In this document: positions 43,096-51,271 of the stretch, one piece after another
Layout of the letters: the number at the start of each line of letters is the position of its first letter
Numbering within the stretch: position 1 is the first letter of the stretch
DNA from: Cohnella sp. CFH 77786
GTDB taxonomy: Bacteria > Bacillota > Bacilli > Paenibacillales > Paenibacillaceae
Length of the DNA: 64,000 nucleotides
Direction: 5' to 3'
NCBI RefSeq assembly: GCF_019400745.1
Contig: NZ_WJIB01000008.1
Coordinates: 271,454-335,453, forward strand
Notes under the pieces: model-generated
The model's input: only the letters and a program-made list of their open reading frames with translations
Databases searched by the model: none
Told to the model about the DNA's origin: nothing
Translations under genes and position numbers: made by a program

Positions 43096-43442
43096 TCGAA
43101 ATTCCCTCCACTCTCTGCATGTTCCTTCCTTTTCCTTTCCGACTTTAATACCGAGTCCAAAGCATCCAGTCTCCTCGACCAGCGATGACTGACGTTCCGT
43201 ACCCAGTCTTCCACCTGGCGCAGTGTATCTGCGTTAATGCTGTACAGTCGTTGTTGCGCCTTTTTCTCCACATGGACAATATTTGATTCCCGAAGTATTT
43301 TCAGATGTTTCGAGATGGCTTGAGGGCTGACTTGAAAGTTCTCATAAATTTCCGAAGCGGTTAAATGTTCAGTACTGGATAGCATCTCCACGATACTGCG
43401 TCTTGTTGGATCGGAAAGCGCGGAAAAGACGTCAATGGTCAA
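43092..43442 (-). CDS. ArsR/SmtB-type winged-helix regulator
   Basis: 116 residues. The fold is seen in FSALSDPTRRSIVEMLSSTEHLTASEI, the recognition helix VSPQAISKHLKILRESNIV and the wing EKKAQQRLYSI. No Cys or His metal site is visible, so it belongs to the non-metal subgroup that regulates SRPBCC partners. The TTG start has GGAGGTGAG 6 nt upstream. The AT-rich sequence just before it (43480-43525) probably holds its autoregulatory operator. Confidence 0.9.
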   Translation of the reverse strand: MTIDVFSALSDPTRRSIVEMLSSTEHLTASEIYENFQVSPQAISKHLKILRESNIVHVEKKAQQRLYSINADTLRQVEDWVRNVSHRWSRRLDALDSVLKSERKRKEHAESGGNFE

Positions 43443-43479
43443 GTTGACTCACCTCCGGAACGTTTTGTTGAAATTATTA

Positions 43480-43525
43480 TAAACCAATTGTTTAATTAAA
43501 TAAATAGTTAAATAAAATATAGATA
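43480..43525. promoter_or_regulatory. AT-rich promoter/operator region of the ArsR operon
   Basis: A stretch rich in overlapping dyads (CAATTGTTTAATTAAATAAA, then ATAGTTAAATAAAATATAG) lies directly upstream of the ArsR gene and differs sharply in base composition from the surroundings. ArsR-type repressors usually bind such AT-rich inverted repeats over their own promoter. Confidence 0.45.
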
Positions 43526-43607
43526 TTCTTCTTTATCCGCATCATTAACATACCGGTCGCGTCTTGCAAACTCCTACACCACCGGCATTATACGGTTATT
43601 GAAGAAA

Positions 43608-43634
43608 ACAAAAAAACGGTTGCCCCAGCAACCG
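43608..43634 (-). terminator. Hairpin with A/T run between ArsR and DUF2243-like genes
   Basis: CGGTTGC / GCAACCG with a 4-nt loop, flanked on the plus strand by an A-run (43609-43616), gives a minus-strand intrinsic terminator. No minus gene ends directly before it, so it may stop antisense or long read-through transcripts from the right. Confidence 0.6.
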
Positions 43635-43707
43635 CCGTTACAACTATCGTACGAGCAAGCAAAGTTGGATATAATCAGTATACGATAAAGCAAAGGGAGT
43701 TCTTTGA

Positions 43708-44103
43708 GTGAAATATATTGGGGCATTCATAGGCTTTCTCGCAACCGAATTTTGCTTTCATATCATGGATGCTTTTGCCGCCGGGATCAAAGCAGATACA
43801 CCCGCAGAACGTATCGGAGCCGTTTTCTTTGGCATCACCGTTCTTATGATTCTTATGGCGGTATTCCGCAAATTTTTTTCACGGTCGTTTTATAATGGTT
43901 TTACAGTATCGACAGGCTTATTCCTCAGTTTTGATATTGTCGTTTTTCACTGGATGTTTCAACTTCACCGTATAACAAATGGACCGGAAGCGAATTGGTT
44001 AGAACCTCTATTTGTTATCACGGGTATCGTTTTCGTCATTTATGGCGTAAAGCAGGAAAGATCTCCGATAAACAATAGGAAGAAGTCTTCCCTTCCTATG
44101 TAG
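43708..44103 (+). CDS. Small integral membrane protein, DUF2243-like
   Basis: 131 residues with about four hydrophobic segments (YIGAFIGFLATEFCFHIMDAF, IGAVFFGITVLMILMAVF, FYNGFTVSTGLFLSFDIVVFHWM and LEPLFVITGIVFVIYGV). FDIVVFHWMFQLHRIT resembles the FDGIVFHQILQWHH signature of DUF2243. GTG 43708 follows AAAGGGAG. The function is unknown. Confidence 0.7.
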   Translation: MKYIGAFIGFLATEFCFHIMDAFAAGIKADTPAERIGAVFFGITVLMILMAVFRKFFSRSFYNGFTVSTGLFLSFDIVVFHWMFQLHRITNGPEANWLEPLFVITGIVFVIYGVKQERSPINNRKKSSLPM

Positions 44104-44123
44104 TGAATACGGTTACCGTCCTG

Positions 44124-44534
44124 TTAATCGAATGAACTGCTGGCAGCAGCGTTGGTTGCATGGGCCCAAGCCTGTCGAATCAGTTCCGCCAATTCATTCG
44201 TGCCTGCATCCCCCGCTGTCTTTACTTTGATGTGACGCATACGCTTCCCGGTCCCTTCTAAAAGTTCCTCCGGGTCATGAAGATTTACCCCGAAGTAAAA
44301 ACCCAATCTCACATAGTTCCTTTGAGCTGCGATGTAGCAGATCCACGTACCCGGCGAATCAGGCAATTTATAGTTGATGGCGTCATGATACACAAATTCA
44401 TATGTTCCCGGCATGTTGTTTTTGGCGACCGCCCGCAATGTTTCGATGATTTCCCTAATCTGGGTTGGGAAGCTTTCAATAAGCTTCTCAACGGTTCGCG
44501 CTTCTGCTGTGGCCGGGTCCGGCACCCTGTCCAT
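44124..44534 (-). CDS. DUF1801 domain protein
   Basis: 136 residues. SFPTQIREIIETLRAVAKNNMPGTYEFVYHDAINYKLP and YIAAQRNYVRLGFYFG match the DUF1801 (YdhG-like) fold. ATG 44534 was chosen because GGGAGG lies 8 nt upstream; the open frame to 44621 has no site. The function is unknown. A second DUF1801 gene lies at 45957-46352. Confidence 0.82.
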   Translation of the reverse strand: MDRVPDPATAEARTVEKLIESFPTQIREIIETLRAVAKNNMPGTYEFVYHDAINYKLPDSPGTWICYIAAQRNYVRLGFYFGVNLHDPEELLEGTGKRMRHIKVKTAGDAGTNELAELIRQAWAHATNAAASSSFD

Positions 44535-44657
44535 CACATGACCTCCCTCAGCGGATAACCGATCGTAAGCTGCTCGCCATCTCGCTCGATCACGTAATCG
44601 ATGATGGGAAAACAAATACATTTAATGCTGCGGGTGCTCTTCCAATTTCGTGTCCGT

Positions 44658-44939
44658 TATTCAAATCCCTTTACTTGGATTCGATGAAGATAGGCCCACG
44701 CCCGAAGCGCAAGCGACATTTCTTCGTCCGATTCATCCCCGCCAACTCGATAATTCAGGTAACTCCATCCATTTAGATGGAACCAGATTGACCGCTGCTT
44801 AGAAGAGAACGCGACAGTCTTCAATTTATTAGGATGTAATGTCCGATTCCCAAGTACGAGAACTTCGTTCTCGATTTGAAGTTTTACCGATCGGAACGAA
44901 TCATTTTTAAACCGACTCAGGCAGTTTGATGCCGCGCCA
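44658..44939 (-). pseudogene. Start-less coding-like frame after the RCC1 gene
   Basis: A minus-strand frame of about 93 codons has clear protein character (VKLQIENEVLVLGNRTLHP, then AFSSKQRSIWFHLNGWSYLN and DESDEEMSLALRAWAYLHRI) and ends at TAA 44660-44658. It overlaps the 3' end of the RCC1 gene in another frame and has no ATG, GTG or TTG with a ribosome-binding site. Either it is the original C-terminal domain of the RCC1 protein, split off by a frameshift near 44910-44935, or it is a truncated gene of its own. I do not recognise the domain. Confidence 0.55.
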
Positions 44940-45806
44940 GCCGCTTACATCGCATTGGCCATATTCATTATCACCCACAGCAACCGCCGTGCCGTCCGAT
45001 TTAAGCCCTACGGTATGGGCACAACCCGCCGCAATCGCCACAATATCGCGCCAATCACTTACATTACATTGGCCATACCCATTCCAACCGACAGCCGCTA
45101 CCGTACCGTCCGATTTAAGGCCGATGGTATGATTACTGCCCACCGCTATCGCCACAATACCGTGCCAACCGCTTACATTGCATTGGTCATAATTATTCAA
45201 ACCCACAGCCGTCACCGTACCGTCCGATTTAAGACCGATGGTATGAAGATATCCCGCCGCGACCTCTACAATATCATGCCATCCGCTTACATTGCATTGG
45301 CGATACCGATTATTACCCACAGCCGTCACCGTGCCGTCCAATTTAAGACCTATGGTGTGCCAGTCACCCGCCGCGACCTCCACAATATCATGCCAACCGC
45401 TCACATTGCATGCACCTTCATTGTTTCGGCCCACTGCGACCACCGTGCCATCCGCTTTAAGACCAATGGTGCGATGCCAACCCGCCGCAACCGATACAAT
45501 ATCGCGCCAGTCGTTTACATCGCATTGGTCATACTTATTCCAACCCACAGCCGCCACTGTACTGTCAGATTTAAGACCGATGGTATGGGCATTACCCGTG
45601 TTCGTCGCCATATGAACATTACCCGCCGCGACCGCCACAACATCGCGCCAGCCGCTTACATCACATTGGCCGCATTTATTATCACCCACAGCCGTCACCG
45701 TGCCGTCAGATTTAAGCCCAACGGTATGACGACGACCCGCCGCTATGGTCTTTTTGGGCCACCGTTTCACCTTTAACACCGCTTCTTTCGGCGAAATGAA
45801 ATCCAT
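44907..45806 (-). CDS. RCC1-repeat (beta-propeller) protein
   Basis: 299 residues made of seven RCC1-like repeats of about 41 residues, each following the pattern IVxVAAG-x-HTIGLKSDGTVxAVG-x-N-x-x-x-QCNVSGWxD. Seven blades would close one propeller. Repeat 2 carries a short insertion (NVHMATNTGNAH). There is no signal peptide or membrane segment, so it is cytoplasmic. GGGGAGG precedes the ATG. The partner is unknown; bacterial RCC1 proteins are poorly characterised. The coding-like frame immediately after the stop may be a lost C-terminal domain. Confidence 0.88.
   Translation of the reverse strand: MDFISPKEAVLKVKRWPKKTIAAGRRHTVGLKSDGTVTAVGDNKCGQCDVSGWRDVVAVAAGNVHMATNTGNAHTIGLKSDSTVAAVGWNKYDQCDVNDWRDIVSVAAGWHRTIGLKADGTVVAVGRNNEGACNVSGWHDIVEVAAGDWHTIGLKLDGTVTAVGNNRYRQCNVSGWHDIVEVAAGYLHTIGLKSDGTVTAVGLNNYDQCNVSGWHGIVAIAVGSNHTIGLKSDGTVAAVGWNGYGQCNVSDWRDIVAIAAGCAHTVGLKSDGTAVAVGDNEYGQCDVSGWRGIKLPESV
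44930..45740 (-). repeat. Seven tandem repeats of about 123 bp (RCC1 blades)
   Basis: The DNA repeats with a 123-bp period; for example, plus-strand GTACCGTCCGATTTAAG or GTGCCGTCCGATTTAAG recurs in successive copies. Copies at the DNA level are close enough for slippage or recombination, and one copy is enlarged by about 18-24 bp. Confidence 0.85.
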
Positions 45807-45956
45807 AGTTTACCTCCCCGAAATACCCGTAACATTCGATTTTACTTCATGTCATCCTTTCCTCGTTGCCTGAAGCTAAATACTCGAGGAGGTCAAATCA
45901 TAATGATCAGTTAATGAGGCGGCGTTGCCGGGTATGAAACTAAAACCCAGGCCGAG

Positions 45957-46352
45957 TCACGTTACATCTACCCACCTCTTGACCACTTCTTTGAGTAACT
46001 CCCTTTTTGCTTCGACATCTTTGATGCCGGTAAATTTTATTGTGGCTCTGTCATTTGCTACCCACTCCATAAACCCTTGCACATCTTCGAAATTAGGGTT
46101 CAAGTTTACGCTTTCTTTTGCTTTGGCTCCGCGGTGAAGTACAAGTCTAAAAAATCCGTTGCCATGAAGGTTAAATGTTACTCTGTCGTCATTGCGAAAT
46201 AGGAAGCTTGGTGCATTCCATTTCACATGTTCGGAAAGCTCACTATCAATGCCGAAGACGATTCTACGAACTTCCTCGATCTCCCTCTTCAATGGATGTT
46301 CAAGTTTCTCAAGGAATTGTTCGACTTGTTGCTGGCCTGAAAGTTTCGTCAT
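45957..46352 (-). CDS. DUF1801 domain protein
   Basis: 131 residues. KREIEEVRRIVFGIDSELSEHVKWNAPSF and FRLVLHRGAKAKE are typical of DUF1801 proteins with the conserved KWNAPSF core. ATG 46352 follows AAGGAGAG; an extension to 46388 is unsupported. The function is unknown. Confidence 0.85.
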   Translation of the reverse strand: MTKLSGQQQVEQFLEKLEHPLKREIEEVRRIVFGIDSELSEHVKWNAPSFLFRNDDRVTFNLHGNGFFRLVLHRGAKAKESVNLNPNFEDVQGFMEWVANDRATIKFTGIKDVEAKRELLKEVVKRWVDVT

Positions 46353-46618
46353 GATAACCACTCTCCTTCGTTTCATCGTAACAAGCATATTTTATTAACG
46401 ATTACGAGTTTTCTTCTCGATTGCTAACTTTTAGGATATCGAGCATTTATCAATGAATTCTAATGATCGGTTGATTATTCGGGTTTTGAGGCGGCTTGGT
46501 CGCCGGGCGCCAAAGTTGCGGATCCGATCGCGAGTGTTCTTACGTCCGATGAGGTGTTCGTCCAATTGACCCGCGATTCTTCGATCCAACTCATTCGTTG
46601 AACGCACTACCTTTGTTG
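46353..46618. other. Intergenic region with a coding-like remnant
   Basis: No gene is supported. On the plus strand at about 46467-46602 an open stretch ending GAKVADPIASVL, then TSDEVFVQLTRDSSIQLIR and TGA has coding-like composition but no start; it may be the tail of a deleted gene. Confidence 0.4.
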
Positions 46619-46647
46619 AACAGGCTGCCGTTTGTCGGCAGCCTGTT
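46619..46647 (-). terminator. Terminator of the GH18 gene
   Basis: A 12-bp perfect stem AACAGGCTGCCG / CGGCAGCCTGTT with a 5-nt loop lies 18 bp past the GH18 stop. The flanking T-richness is modest on both strands. Confidence 0.75.
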
Positions 46648-46664
46648 GTTGTCTTGTTGCGCTT

Positions 46665-48050
46665 TTATTCGATATTGCTTGAGTGTTTACTCACCAGAAT
46701 GGTTTTGCTGCTTTCGTACCAGGACACCTTGTAGCCGAAGCTTTCATATACCCAGCGCAAGGGCAAATAAGTAAGCCCGTCTTGTACCGCGGCTTGGGTG
46801 TCCATGGTCATTTTATTACCGTTTACTTCCAGCATATCACTTCCGATTTGGATCTTAACCGTGGTATCTCCACGAGTTGCAGTGACCGTACGAGAGGCAT
46901 GATCGTAATCGATCTTGGCTCCAATGGTTTCCAGCGCTTTCCTTACCGGGATCTGAATGCGATTCTGAGCGTCCTTATAAGGCATTCCCAATTTCTCTTC
47001 CGGCGCGTACAGCAACTCGCGATTGTCCACCACAATAAAATAATCGTCGAGATGATATTGTTCGTACCTTTGTATCATATCCAATGCTGCTTTCAGCCCG
47101 CTGGTTTCATCTCGGGTGTCTTCCTGTATGTCGAAAAACATGATGCCGCCGCCTTTATTCAAAGCGAGCCTGGTTTTCTGGCGGATGGTGTTGAGACCGT
47201 TATAATAGGAGTCTAATTTATCTCCGGGAACAAAATCGAGATAAGCATTCGCTTTATCCAATGCCACCAAATTCCTGTACGGCTTCCAGCTTGGCCTGGC
47301 ATACAAGGGTATGCCCACAACGATACGGTCTTCGGACGCCCCCCTTTTCTTCCAGTACTGAATGGATACATCCGCCAACCAATAGGGACTGTGCTGCCCT
47401 CCCGCCAAATCGTAAGCCATAATATTTATCCAGTCCAAGTTCTCAAGGGCCATATCCGTCACGGATTGTACCGATTCGGCTTTCGTATTCACCGAGCCCG
47501 CTGCTGCCACGGCCGCGCTCAAGGTTTTGCCCATGGGGGTCAAAACTTCTTTCAGCGCTAATATAAGACGTTCATACTCCGCGGAAGATTCGGCGTCGGG
47601 GTATTCCCAGTCGATCTCCACGCCATCCAGGTTGTAGGTCTCTACGAAACCCCGCACTTCCCGGACAAACCGCCGAATGGCTTCGTCATTGCCGGCAAGA
47701 GCTTTAAAATGGCCTGACAGCGGTTCTTTCCCGTAGAACACCCCTCCGACGGCAATGACAACCTTCACCCCATGCGCATGACTTTTATTAACCAGTTCCT
47801 TTAATCTGTCGGGCTGGCCGATCGGATAAAGAGAGCCGTCCGAAGCGGGCTTCAAAAACCCGTATATCAGGTGAGTCAGTCCGTCAAATTGTACCGCTTC
47901 ATCGATGGGATCATTCAAATAGGGAGATTCGCTAAAGTATCCCATGACTTTAAAATTGCCGTTTTCCTTGCCAAAACTAATTTGCCGAGGAAAGAGGGAC
48001 GCTGCGAGGATAACAACCAGGAAGGCTGTCAAAATCTTTCTCTTCATCAT
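46665..48050 (-). CDS. Secreted GH18 hydrolase with C-terminal copper-amine-oxidase-type stalk domain
   Basis: 461 residues. The signal peptide is ILTAFLVVILAASLFP. Residues 33-350 are a GH18 barrel: catalytic motif LDGVEIDWEYP with Glu149 as proton donor and Asp147; the usual first Asp is Glu145. WINIMAYDLAGG and GGGIMFFDIQEDT are conserved barrel strands. Residues 355-460 are a CuAO-N stalk domain (PYKDAQNRIQIPVRKALETIG, then LTYLPLRWVYESFGYKVSW). Likely substrates are chitin or peptidoglycan-type beta-1,4 GlcNAc linkages, as for spore-associated GH18 enzymes. GGAGG lies just ahead of the ATG pair. Confidence 0.92.
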   Translation of the reverse strand: MMKRKILTAFLVVILAASLFPRQISFGKENGNFKVMGYFSESPYLNDPIDEAVQFDGLTHLIYGFLKPASDGSLYPIGQPDRLKELVNKSHAHGVKVVIAVGGVFYGKEPLSGHFKALAGNDEAIRRFVREVRGFVETYNLDGVEIDWEYPDAESSAEYERLILALKEVLTPMGKTLSAAVAAAGSVNTKAESVQSVTDMALENLDWINIMAYDLAGGQHSPYWLADVSIQYWKKRGASEDRIVVGIPLYARPSWKPYRNLVALDKANAYLDFVPGDKLDSYYNGLNTIRQKTRLALNKGGGIMFFDIQEDTRDETSGLKAALDMIQRYEQYHLDDYFIVVDNRELLYAPEEKLGMPYKDAQNRIQIPVRKALETIGAKIDYDHASRTVTATRGDTTVKIQIGSDMLEVNGNKMTMDTQAAVQDGLTYLPLRWVYESFGYKVSWYESSKTILVSKHSSNIE

Positions 48051-48117
48051 CGAATACCTCCATTAGCTCTATCATTTTCTTCACCCTTGGTTCAAAACAT
48101 CGCACTCTTTCTGCTAA

Positions 48118-49050
48118 CTAATCCATAATCATGTCAACAACTTGTTTCGCGAACGCAGCATAGGGTTCGATCAGATCAGGGCTTCGATCAATAGCCCACC
48201 TAAGGTTATCGAAAGCCCTTAATAGCAGAAAATGCCTCGTGACAGAAAGGTCTTTTTCACTTATTCCGTACCCCGCCATAAACGCTTTGAATTCCTCATC
48301 ATTTGGGCATTCTTCTACTCCCAGGATTTGGTAATGCATCAACCGAGCAACAGTTGCATGCGGTATCACGTTTACTTCTGCATTCCAATCCAGCAAAATC
48401 ACTTGGTTTGCCTGATTGACAATCGCATTCTTTATAGAGAGATCTCCATGGTCCAAACCGAAGCGGAAAGGTTCACGCTTCAAATTTTCAAACAGTTCTC
48501 TTACTCTCCGCGATTCCTTCTGAGTGATGACTCCAAGCTCAATCAAGCGATCATTGTCAGTCAAACTATTGATATTATACTGCACATACCCATGCCAACT
48601 GCCGTCTGATCCGGCATGAGAAGGTGACCGAAACTCCCCATGGACCGGATCAATCAGATTTCCTCCATATCCTTTCACTTGAATAGAGTGAATTAGCCTG
48701 GCATATTCGCCCAGTTTCCTCCAAACATCGGACTTGGGAAGAGTACTGTCTAACCCGTTGTCTCCCTCAACAAAGGCTTGAATCATATAGGCGGTTTCAT
48801 CAACCATACCGATAGACAGCACCTCAGGTCCGGGAATGCCGACTGCGGCTGCTTGCTCGATACACCATTTTTCTTTGATAAAGCTTGGATATGTATCTTT
48901 ATCGTTCATTCGGACAACGACCTTATGACTCTTAGTTTCGACAACGCAAACCTGATTCGTGATACCTTTACCTATGATTGGGTAAGATGTTTTAGTTTGT
49001 TCTCGCAGAAAATCGCCTGCAATTCGTTCCGCTTGCTTAACAAAGTCCAT
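48118..49050 (-). CDS. Aminoglycoside phosphotransferase (APH)-fold kinase
   Basis: 310 residues. The catalytic loop HGDLSIKNAIV (H-G-D-x-x-x-x-N) and metal-binding LLDWNAEVN define the APH/choline kinase fold; KGITNQVCVVET and VVVRMNDKD form the nucleotide-binding N-lobe. The family includes antibiotic kinases and small-molecule kinases (choline, homoserine, fructosamine), so resistance cannot be claimed. AGGAGCGGTCG precedes the ATG. Confidence 0.85.
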   Translation of the reverse strand: MDFVKQAERIAGDFLREQTKTSYPIIGKGITNQVCVVETKSHKVVVRMNDKDTYPSFIKEKWCIEQAAAVGIPGPEVLSIGMVDETAYMIQAFVEGDNGLDSTLPKSDVWRKLGEYARLIHSIQVKGYGGNLIDPVHGEFRSPSHAGSDGSWHGYVQYNINSLTDNDRLIELGVITQKESRRVRELFENLKREPFRFGLDHGDLSIKNAIVNQANQVILLDWNAEVNVIPHATVARLMHYQILGVEECPNDEEFKAFMAGYGISEKDLSVTRHFLLLRAFDNLRWAIDRSPDLIEPYAAFAKQVVDMIMD

Positions 49051-49159
49051 GAGTTTCCGACCGCTCCTTGAATTTTGGCTTTGTAAATCTCTCCGGAATT
49101 TCTATAAAGACCCTCTTTGTTCAATCCGGTAAGATGGCGGCCGATTGCACACCGTGCTC

Positions 49160-49634
49160 TTATCGTTTTCTTGCTTTGACTACAAAAGTAACAGGAAGCA
49201 TCTTTGCTTTTTTTGCAAAAGTACTGTTAGCCCGCGATTGGATCATTTCATCATCGGACTCCTCAATCATTTGCTCAATTACAAATCCCGCTTTTGCCAA
49301 CGCATTCACATAGGTTGATAGTTTACGGTCCGATAATGTTAACGTACTTTCGTCAAGAGATACCGAATACCAAGATTCATCGAAATAACATTTTTTAAAA
49401 ACAAGCCTATTATCTTCTGCAGCAACACATTTGTGTATAGGGTGAGACCAGCTGAAAATAAATACGCCGTCTTTCTTTAGGTAAGCAAGAGGTTGCTGCC
49501 CAAACATCATTTCCTTTTGTACTCCAAAATAAGCTGTTTGTTTCATGAACAACACTCTTATCCATTTCGACCGAGATGGCGCCAACCTCACTACCGCCTA
49601 TAATGTTTGTTCTATAAACAGAATTCTTGTCCAT
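49160..49634 (-). pseudogene. Class I SAM-dependent methyltransferase pseudogene with duplicated start and internal deletion
   Basis: The C-terminal half of a methyltransferase is intact in one frame (YLKKDGVFIFSWSHP, then FDESWYSVSLDESTLTLSDRKLSTYV). The N-terminus lies in another frame and occurs twice in diverged form: MDKNSVYRTN at 49634, after GAGGAGG, and MDKSVVHETNSLFW at 49565. The SAM-binding region (about 100 residues) between NSLFW and YLKKDG is deleted, leaving a frameshift at about 49490-49510. The product cannot bind SAM. Confidence 0.82.
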
Positions 49635-49883
49635 GTCGCCATCCTCCTCAAGAATGTTGCCATATATTCTCGGAGTGCTCCACTAATCTACCCGCTAATT
49701 GAACAGCCTGCAAGATCACGGCTTCAGCTTGAACGATTGATCTTTTATCCTATTCATGACAACACTTGTCACTATTGTCAGCTACAATATGAACGAAAAG
49801 GGGGGGTATATATAAGGGATCGGCTTAAATAATGCAAGGAAGTCACCTCATTATCAAAATAGAGCCTAAGGAGCTGTTTAGAA

Positions 49884-50297
49884 ATGACGATACAATTTAT
49901 GCCTTATGTTATGCTGGACGGAAACGCGAATGAAGCGATTGAATTTTACGAAAAATCATTAGATGCCAAAGTCATGTTTAAGCAAACCTTTGGAGAAGGA
50001 CCCGAAAGTATACCGGAAGATGCAAAGGACAGGGTGGCTCACTCCGTATTAAAGGTTGGTGAAGCTGAGATGTTTGTAGCCGATACTGTACCCGGTCAAG
50101 ACAATCAACCAGGAAACCGGCTAAGCATCTGTATTACGACTACCGAAATTGAAAAATCAAAAAAAATATATGAATCTTTAAAACAAGGCGGTCAGGTGAA
50201 CATGCCGTTGCAAGAAGTTTATTTTAGCCCGGCTTATGGAATGGTAACGGACAAGTTCGGTGTAACCTTTCAAATTTTCACTGCAAAGCAACACTAA
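49884..50297 (+). CDS. VOC family (PhnB-like) protein
   Basis: 137 residues. MPYVMLDGNANEAIEFYEKSL and the C-terminal YGMVTDKFGVTFQIF are typical of PhnB/YjdN-type glyoxalase-fold proteins, with two beta-alpha-beta3 modules. The biochemical role is unknown. AAGGAG lies 10 nt ahead of the ATG; a terminator follows. Confidence 0.9.
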   Translation: MTIQFMPYVMLDGNANEAIEFYEKSLDAKVMFKQTFGEGPESIPEDAKDRVAHSVLKVGEAEMFVADTVPGQDNQPGNRLSICITTTEIEKSKKIYESLKQGGQVNMPLQEVYFSPAYGMVTDKFGVTFQIFTAKQH

Positions 50298-50307
50298 CTT
50301 TGCAGTG

Positions 50308-50345
50308 AGCCCCTTATGCCGAAAACGGCAAAGGGGCTTTTTATT
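50308..50345 (+). terminator. Terminator after the VOC gene
   Basis: AGCCCCTTTGCC-type stem (AGCCCCTTATGCC / GGCAAAGGGGCT, with a bulge) is followed by TTTTTATTATTTT. It is located 11 bp after the stop codon. Confidence 0.93.
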
Positions 50346-50400
50346 ATTTTGGGTATTCCACTACTCTTATAGAATTACGCTCATTTCGTCGTGATTGTTC

Positions 50401-51246
50401 TTAATCGAGATTCTTCTCAGCGGCATCGACTGTATGTTTTAATAACTTAGCGATCGTCACAGGACCTACGCCAGCAGGCACAGGAGTTATGGCGGAAGCA
50501 AAGGGAAGACATGACTCAAAGTCCACATCCCCGATATTCCCCGGATTGTACCCGGCATCCAGCACCACAGCGCCTGGCTTGATCCAATTGCCCTGAACGA
50601 ACTTAGGCTTCCCGACCGCAGCAACGACAATATCAGCCGAGCGTACGAAATGTTCCAACTCGGTCGTCTTGGAATGGCACGTTGTGACCGTTGCATCTTT
50701 GTTCAGAAGCATCGCGGATACGGGTTTGCCGAGAATGGGACTTCTGCCGATGACCACCGCGTGCTTGCCTGAGATTTGCAGTTGATAATATTCCAAGATC
50801 GCCATAATGGCTGCCGGCGTACAAGAGGGGAACGATGCGAAACCAAATGCGTTTTGCGCGAAGCCTAGTGTCGTCACCCCGTCAACGTCTTTCTCCATGG
50901 AGATGGCGTCGAATGCCGCTCGTTCATCAATATGATGCGGTACAGGGTGCTGCAATAGAATGCCATGAACCCCCGGATCCTCGTTCAGCTGTTGGATAAC
51001 GGCGATCAATTTCTCCGTTGTTGTATCCCTAGGCAGGTCAATGCGGACAGAACGAATGCCGACTCGATTACAGGCATTTCCCTTCATCCGTACGTAGGTT
51101 GCCGAAGCCGGTTCATCACCGACCAGGATCGTCGCCAGACAAGGAGTAATTCCTTTCTCTGCGAGCCTTGATATGCGACCTGCTAATTGGTCCTTGATGT
51201 CCGCTGCGACCCTATTCCCATCTAAAATTAGCGGATTGGCTGTCAT
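50401..51246 (-). CDS. folD: Bifunctional methylenetetrahydrofolate dehydrogenase/methenyl-THF cyclohydrolase
   Basis: 281 residues. Conserved FolD segments are ATILVGDEPASATYVRMKGNAC with the catalytic Lys, GILLQHPVP, EKDVDGVTTLG, PCTP-type FPSCTPAAIM, VVIGRSPILGKPV (Rossmann loop) and ITPVPAGVGPVT. It interconverts 5,10-methylene-THF, methenyl-THF and formyl-THF with NADP+. ATG 51246 gives the usual MTANPLILDG start; ATG 51255 is possible. A ZTP riboswitch with terminator lies directly upstream. Being isolated and riboswitch-controlled in an accessory region, it may be an inducible second copy. Confidence 0.93.
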   Translation of the reverse strand: MTANPLILDGNRVAADIKDQLAGRISRLAEKGITPCLATILVGDEPASATYVRMKGNACNRVGIRSVRIDLPRDTTTEKLIAVIQQLNEDPGVHGILLQHPVPHHIDERAAFDAISMEKDVDGVTTLGFAQNAFGFASFPSCTPAAIMAILEYYQLQISGKHAVVIGRSPILGKPVSAMLLNKDATVTTCHSKTTELEHFVRSADIVVAAVGKPKFVQGNWIKPGAVVLDAGYNPGNIGDVDFESCLPFASAITPVPAGVGPVTIAKLLKHTVDAAEKNLD

Positions 51247-51271
51247 TCTTATCATCCCTTTCACCTTGTTT

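Noticed and set aside
44930..45740. Could the 123-bp periodic repeats be a CRISPR array?
   Set aside because: Repeats are contiguous, in frame and encode RCC1 blades; there are no unique spacers and no cas genes.
44955..45776. Plus-strand repeat-containing frame
   Set aside because: Shadow of the RCC1 repeats on the other strand; it has the same 123-bp period.
48118..49050. Aminoglycoside resistance gene
   Set aside because: Only the general APH fold is visible; many members phosphorylate metabolites, so a resistance claim is not justified.
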